This document shows, piece by piece, positions 31,337 through 32,571 of a stretch of 32,571 nt of DNA (position 1 is its first letter; each line of letters opens with the position of its first letter). This DNA is from DUZB01 sp964407525 (GTDB lineage Bacteria; Desulfobacterota; DSM-4660; Desulfatiglandales; Desulfatiglandaceae), in NCBI GenBank assembly GCA_964407525.1, contig CAYOWC010000022.1, positions 1-32,571 of the forward strand, written 5' to 3'. The position numbers and the translations under genes were made by a program. The notes under the pieces are model-generated. The model was not told the DNA's origin, made no database searches, and was given only the letters and a program-made list of their open reading frames with translations.

Positions 31337-32086
31337 ATGCCCACATCTGTTGCTCTCATACCGGCTCGTTCGGGTTCCACCCGAATTCCACACAAGAATG
31401 TTCGATATTTAGGTGATCATCCCCTGCTTGCGTATACCATTGCTGCCGCCATCGAAAGCGGGATTTACCAGGATGTGATTGTCTCCACGGATTCAGAGCA
31501 TTATGCGCAGGTTGCCTGCCATTATGGAGCGGAAGTCCCGTTCCTTCGTCCGGTGGAGATTGCGGGTACCACATCTCCGGATATTGAGTGGGTAGCCCAT
31601 ACCCTGGATTCCCTGAAACAGTCAGGGCGTTCCTACGATTGTTTCAGCATCCTTCGTCCCACCAGCCCCTTCAGGCAGCCAGAGACCATACGTCGGGCCT
31701 GGGATGAATTTGTTGATGAGCAAGGTGTGGATTCCTTGCGCGCTGTCGAGAAGTGTTCCGAACATCCCGGTAAGATGTGGGTGATTCAGGGAACGCGAAT
31801 GACGCCTCTGCTTCCTCTGGGGCCGGTGGAGCAACCCTGGCACAGCAGCCAGTATCAGTCTCTTCCCGTTGTCCATGTGCAGAATGCCAGCCTCGAAATT
31901 GCCTGGACAAGAGTGGTGTATGAGACAAAAAGCATCGCAGGCTATACGATCATGCCGTTTTTAACCCAGGGGTATGAGGGTTTTGACGTGAACAAACCGG
32001 TTGACTGGATGGTTGCAGAAGCACTGCTGCATTCCGGTGAAGTTTCTCTTCCGGAGATAACTTTATCTCCGTTTGAGAAGAAATAA
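31337..32086 (+). CDS. neuA: Acylneuraminate-type cytidylyltransferase (NeuA-like)
   Basis: Activates a nonulosonic acid as its CMP-sugar. 249 residues. The CTP-binding motif IPARSGSTRIPHKN covers residues 8-21; STDSEHYAQVACHYGAEVPF, RPTSPFRQPETIRRA and GFDVNKPVDW are typical of NeuA/LegF-type enzymes. The ATG immediately follows the aldehyde dehydrogenase TAA, so the two are translationally linked. Together with the neuB-type gene it defines a nonulosonic acid activation pathway for a surface glycan; glycosyltransferases are not in the window. Confidence 0.9.
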   Translation: MPTSVALIPARSGSTRIPHKNVRYLGDHPLLAYTIAAAIESGIYQDVIVSTDSEHYAQVACHYGAEVPFLRPVEIAGTTSPDIEWVAHTLDSLKQSGRSYDCFSILRPTSPFRQPETIRRAWDEFVDEQGVDSLRAVEKCSEHPGKMWVIQGTRMTPLLPLGPVEQPWHSSQYQSLPVVHVQNASLEIAWTRVVYETKSIAGYTIMPFLTQGYEGFDVNKPVDWMVAEALLHSGEVSLPEITLSPFEKK

Positions 32087-32243
32087 AAATCACTCAGATC
32101 AAGGACGAAACTTGAACAAGATAATTTACCGGCCGCTTGTCCCGCTAGTGGGGCTTCGCTCAAGACGCCCCAGTTAAATACGCTGCGCTGTCCTTCGGAA
32201 TTTCACGGGGTAAACAAAGAACGCTAAGATTTTGTTTTTTTAC

Positions 32244-32571
32244 CGAATCGGAACGGACGATTCGATAAAGCAATCAGCCCTTCGGGCATTTCGGAGAATG
32301 GCACCGTTATCGGAAGTGTCTTGAAGGTTCGCGCAAAAAAAGGGCTCATCGCGGATTGGTGCGATTCTTTCATGAAAAGCGGTTAACGTCATTCCGGGCT
32401 TGACCCGGAATCCAGGTTTTCGCAGGAATGACGGTCGTTTCACCGTTCGAGGCGGATTTGTTCGACCTCTTGGTCTCAGCCCAATGGTTGATAAGGAACC
32501 GTTTTTCACACTAATCCGCGATGAGCCAAAAAAAATAGTGGCTGTTTTTTCGAATCGTCCGTTCCGATTCG
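32244..32571. mobile_element. MITE-like element with 22-bp perfect terminal inverted repeats
   Basis: The 22 bases at 32244-32265 (beginning CGAATCGGAACGGACG) recur perfectly inverted at 32550-32571, the window end. A second inverted pair lies inside: GGCTCATCGCGGATTGGTG (32343-32361) against 32509-32527 (18 of 19). At the centre is a REP-like hairpin, CGTCATTCC (32387-32395) to GGAATGACG (32425-32433), with ATTCCGGG-cttga-CCCGGAAT inside it. No open frame in the element resembles a transposase, so it would depend on enzymes elsewhere. 32087-32243 before it shows no gene. Confidence 0.6.
32387..32433. repeat. REP-like CGTCATTCC/GGAATGACG hairpin
   Basis: A palindromic unit of the widespread GTCATTCCGG...GGAATGAC intergenic type with an inner 8-bp stem (32391-32398 with 32404-32411). 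It lies at the centre of the larger inverted-repeat element. Confidence 0.65.

Overview
The window looks like a chromosomal segment of a sulfate- or sulfite-reducing bacterium of the Desulfobacterota (former Deltaproteobacteria). The pointers are a complete dsrMKJOP membrane complex preceded by an RsbRD-domain gene, a small assimilatory-type sulfite reductase, a tetraheme class III cytochrome c, and a periplasmic [NiFe] hydrogenase with its protease and HypC. The taxon is inferred from gene content only.

Layout. 1-4.9 kb is a decaying region: dhaK and a SorC-type regulator on the minus strand with the relic of an ABC-transporter ATPase between them, then a broken fused spermidine-synthase-like membrane protein, then a small relic of a winged-helix C-terminus. 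5.0-8.8 kb is housekeeping: small sulfite reductase, tRNA-Lys and tRNA-Arg, rplM-rpsI, truA and an NRDE-family gene. 9.1-11.9 kb is a TRAP transporter (dctPQM). 12.0-17.8 kb is RsbRD-domain gene + dsrM-K-J-O-P, ending in a strong terminator. 17.9-18.1 kb is a 2x[4Fe-4S] ferredoxin. 18.3-26.2 kb, all minus strand, is a hydrogen-metabolism block: hydrogenase small and large subunits, then a very large RND/MMPL protein fused to a cyclic-nucleotide-binding domain and a degenerate GGDEF domain, then hydrogenase maturation protease, hypC and tetraheme cytochrome c. 26.5-32.1 kb is a surface-glycan block: sulfotransferase, neuB-like synthase, SDR, aldehyde dehydrogenase and neuA-like cytidylyltransferase. 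The window ends in an inverted-repeat element.

Most notable point: the hydrogenase large subunit reads as one 548-residue protein only if an in-frame UGA at 25000-25002 is decoded. That UGA sits exactly at the second cysteine of the N-terminal L1 motif (C-G-V-UGA-xxx-H), which normally bridges Ni and Fe. Directly downstream lies a near-perfect hairpin with a GGU loop and one bulged U, as expected of a bacterial SECIS element. Known [NiFeSe] hydrogenases carry selenocysteine in the C-terminal motif; here that motif is Cys/Cys. The gene therefore looks like a [NiFe] hydrogenase with selenocysteine at the N-terminal bridging position, which I do not know from any characterised enzyme.

How the parts may work together: periplasmic H2 oxidation by the Tat-exported hydrogenase would feed electrons to the periplasmic tetraheme cytochrome c and from there, through DsrJ/DsrO/DsrP and DsrM/DsrK, to cytoplasmic sulfite reduction. 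The intergenic regions also hold a family of AGCTAAC-rich inverted repeats with shared TTT(C/T)AGGT ends, found next to truA, hypC and the aldehyde dehydrogenase gene.
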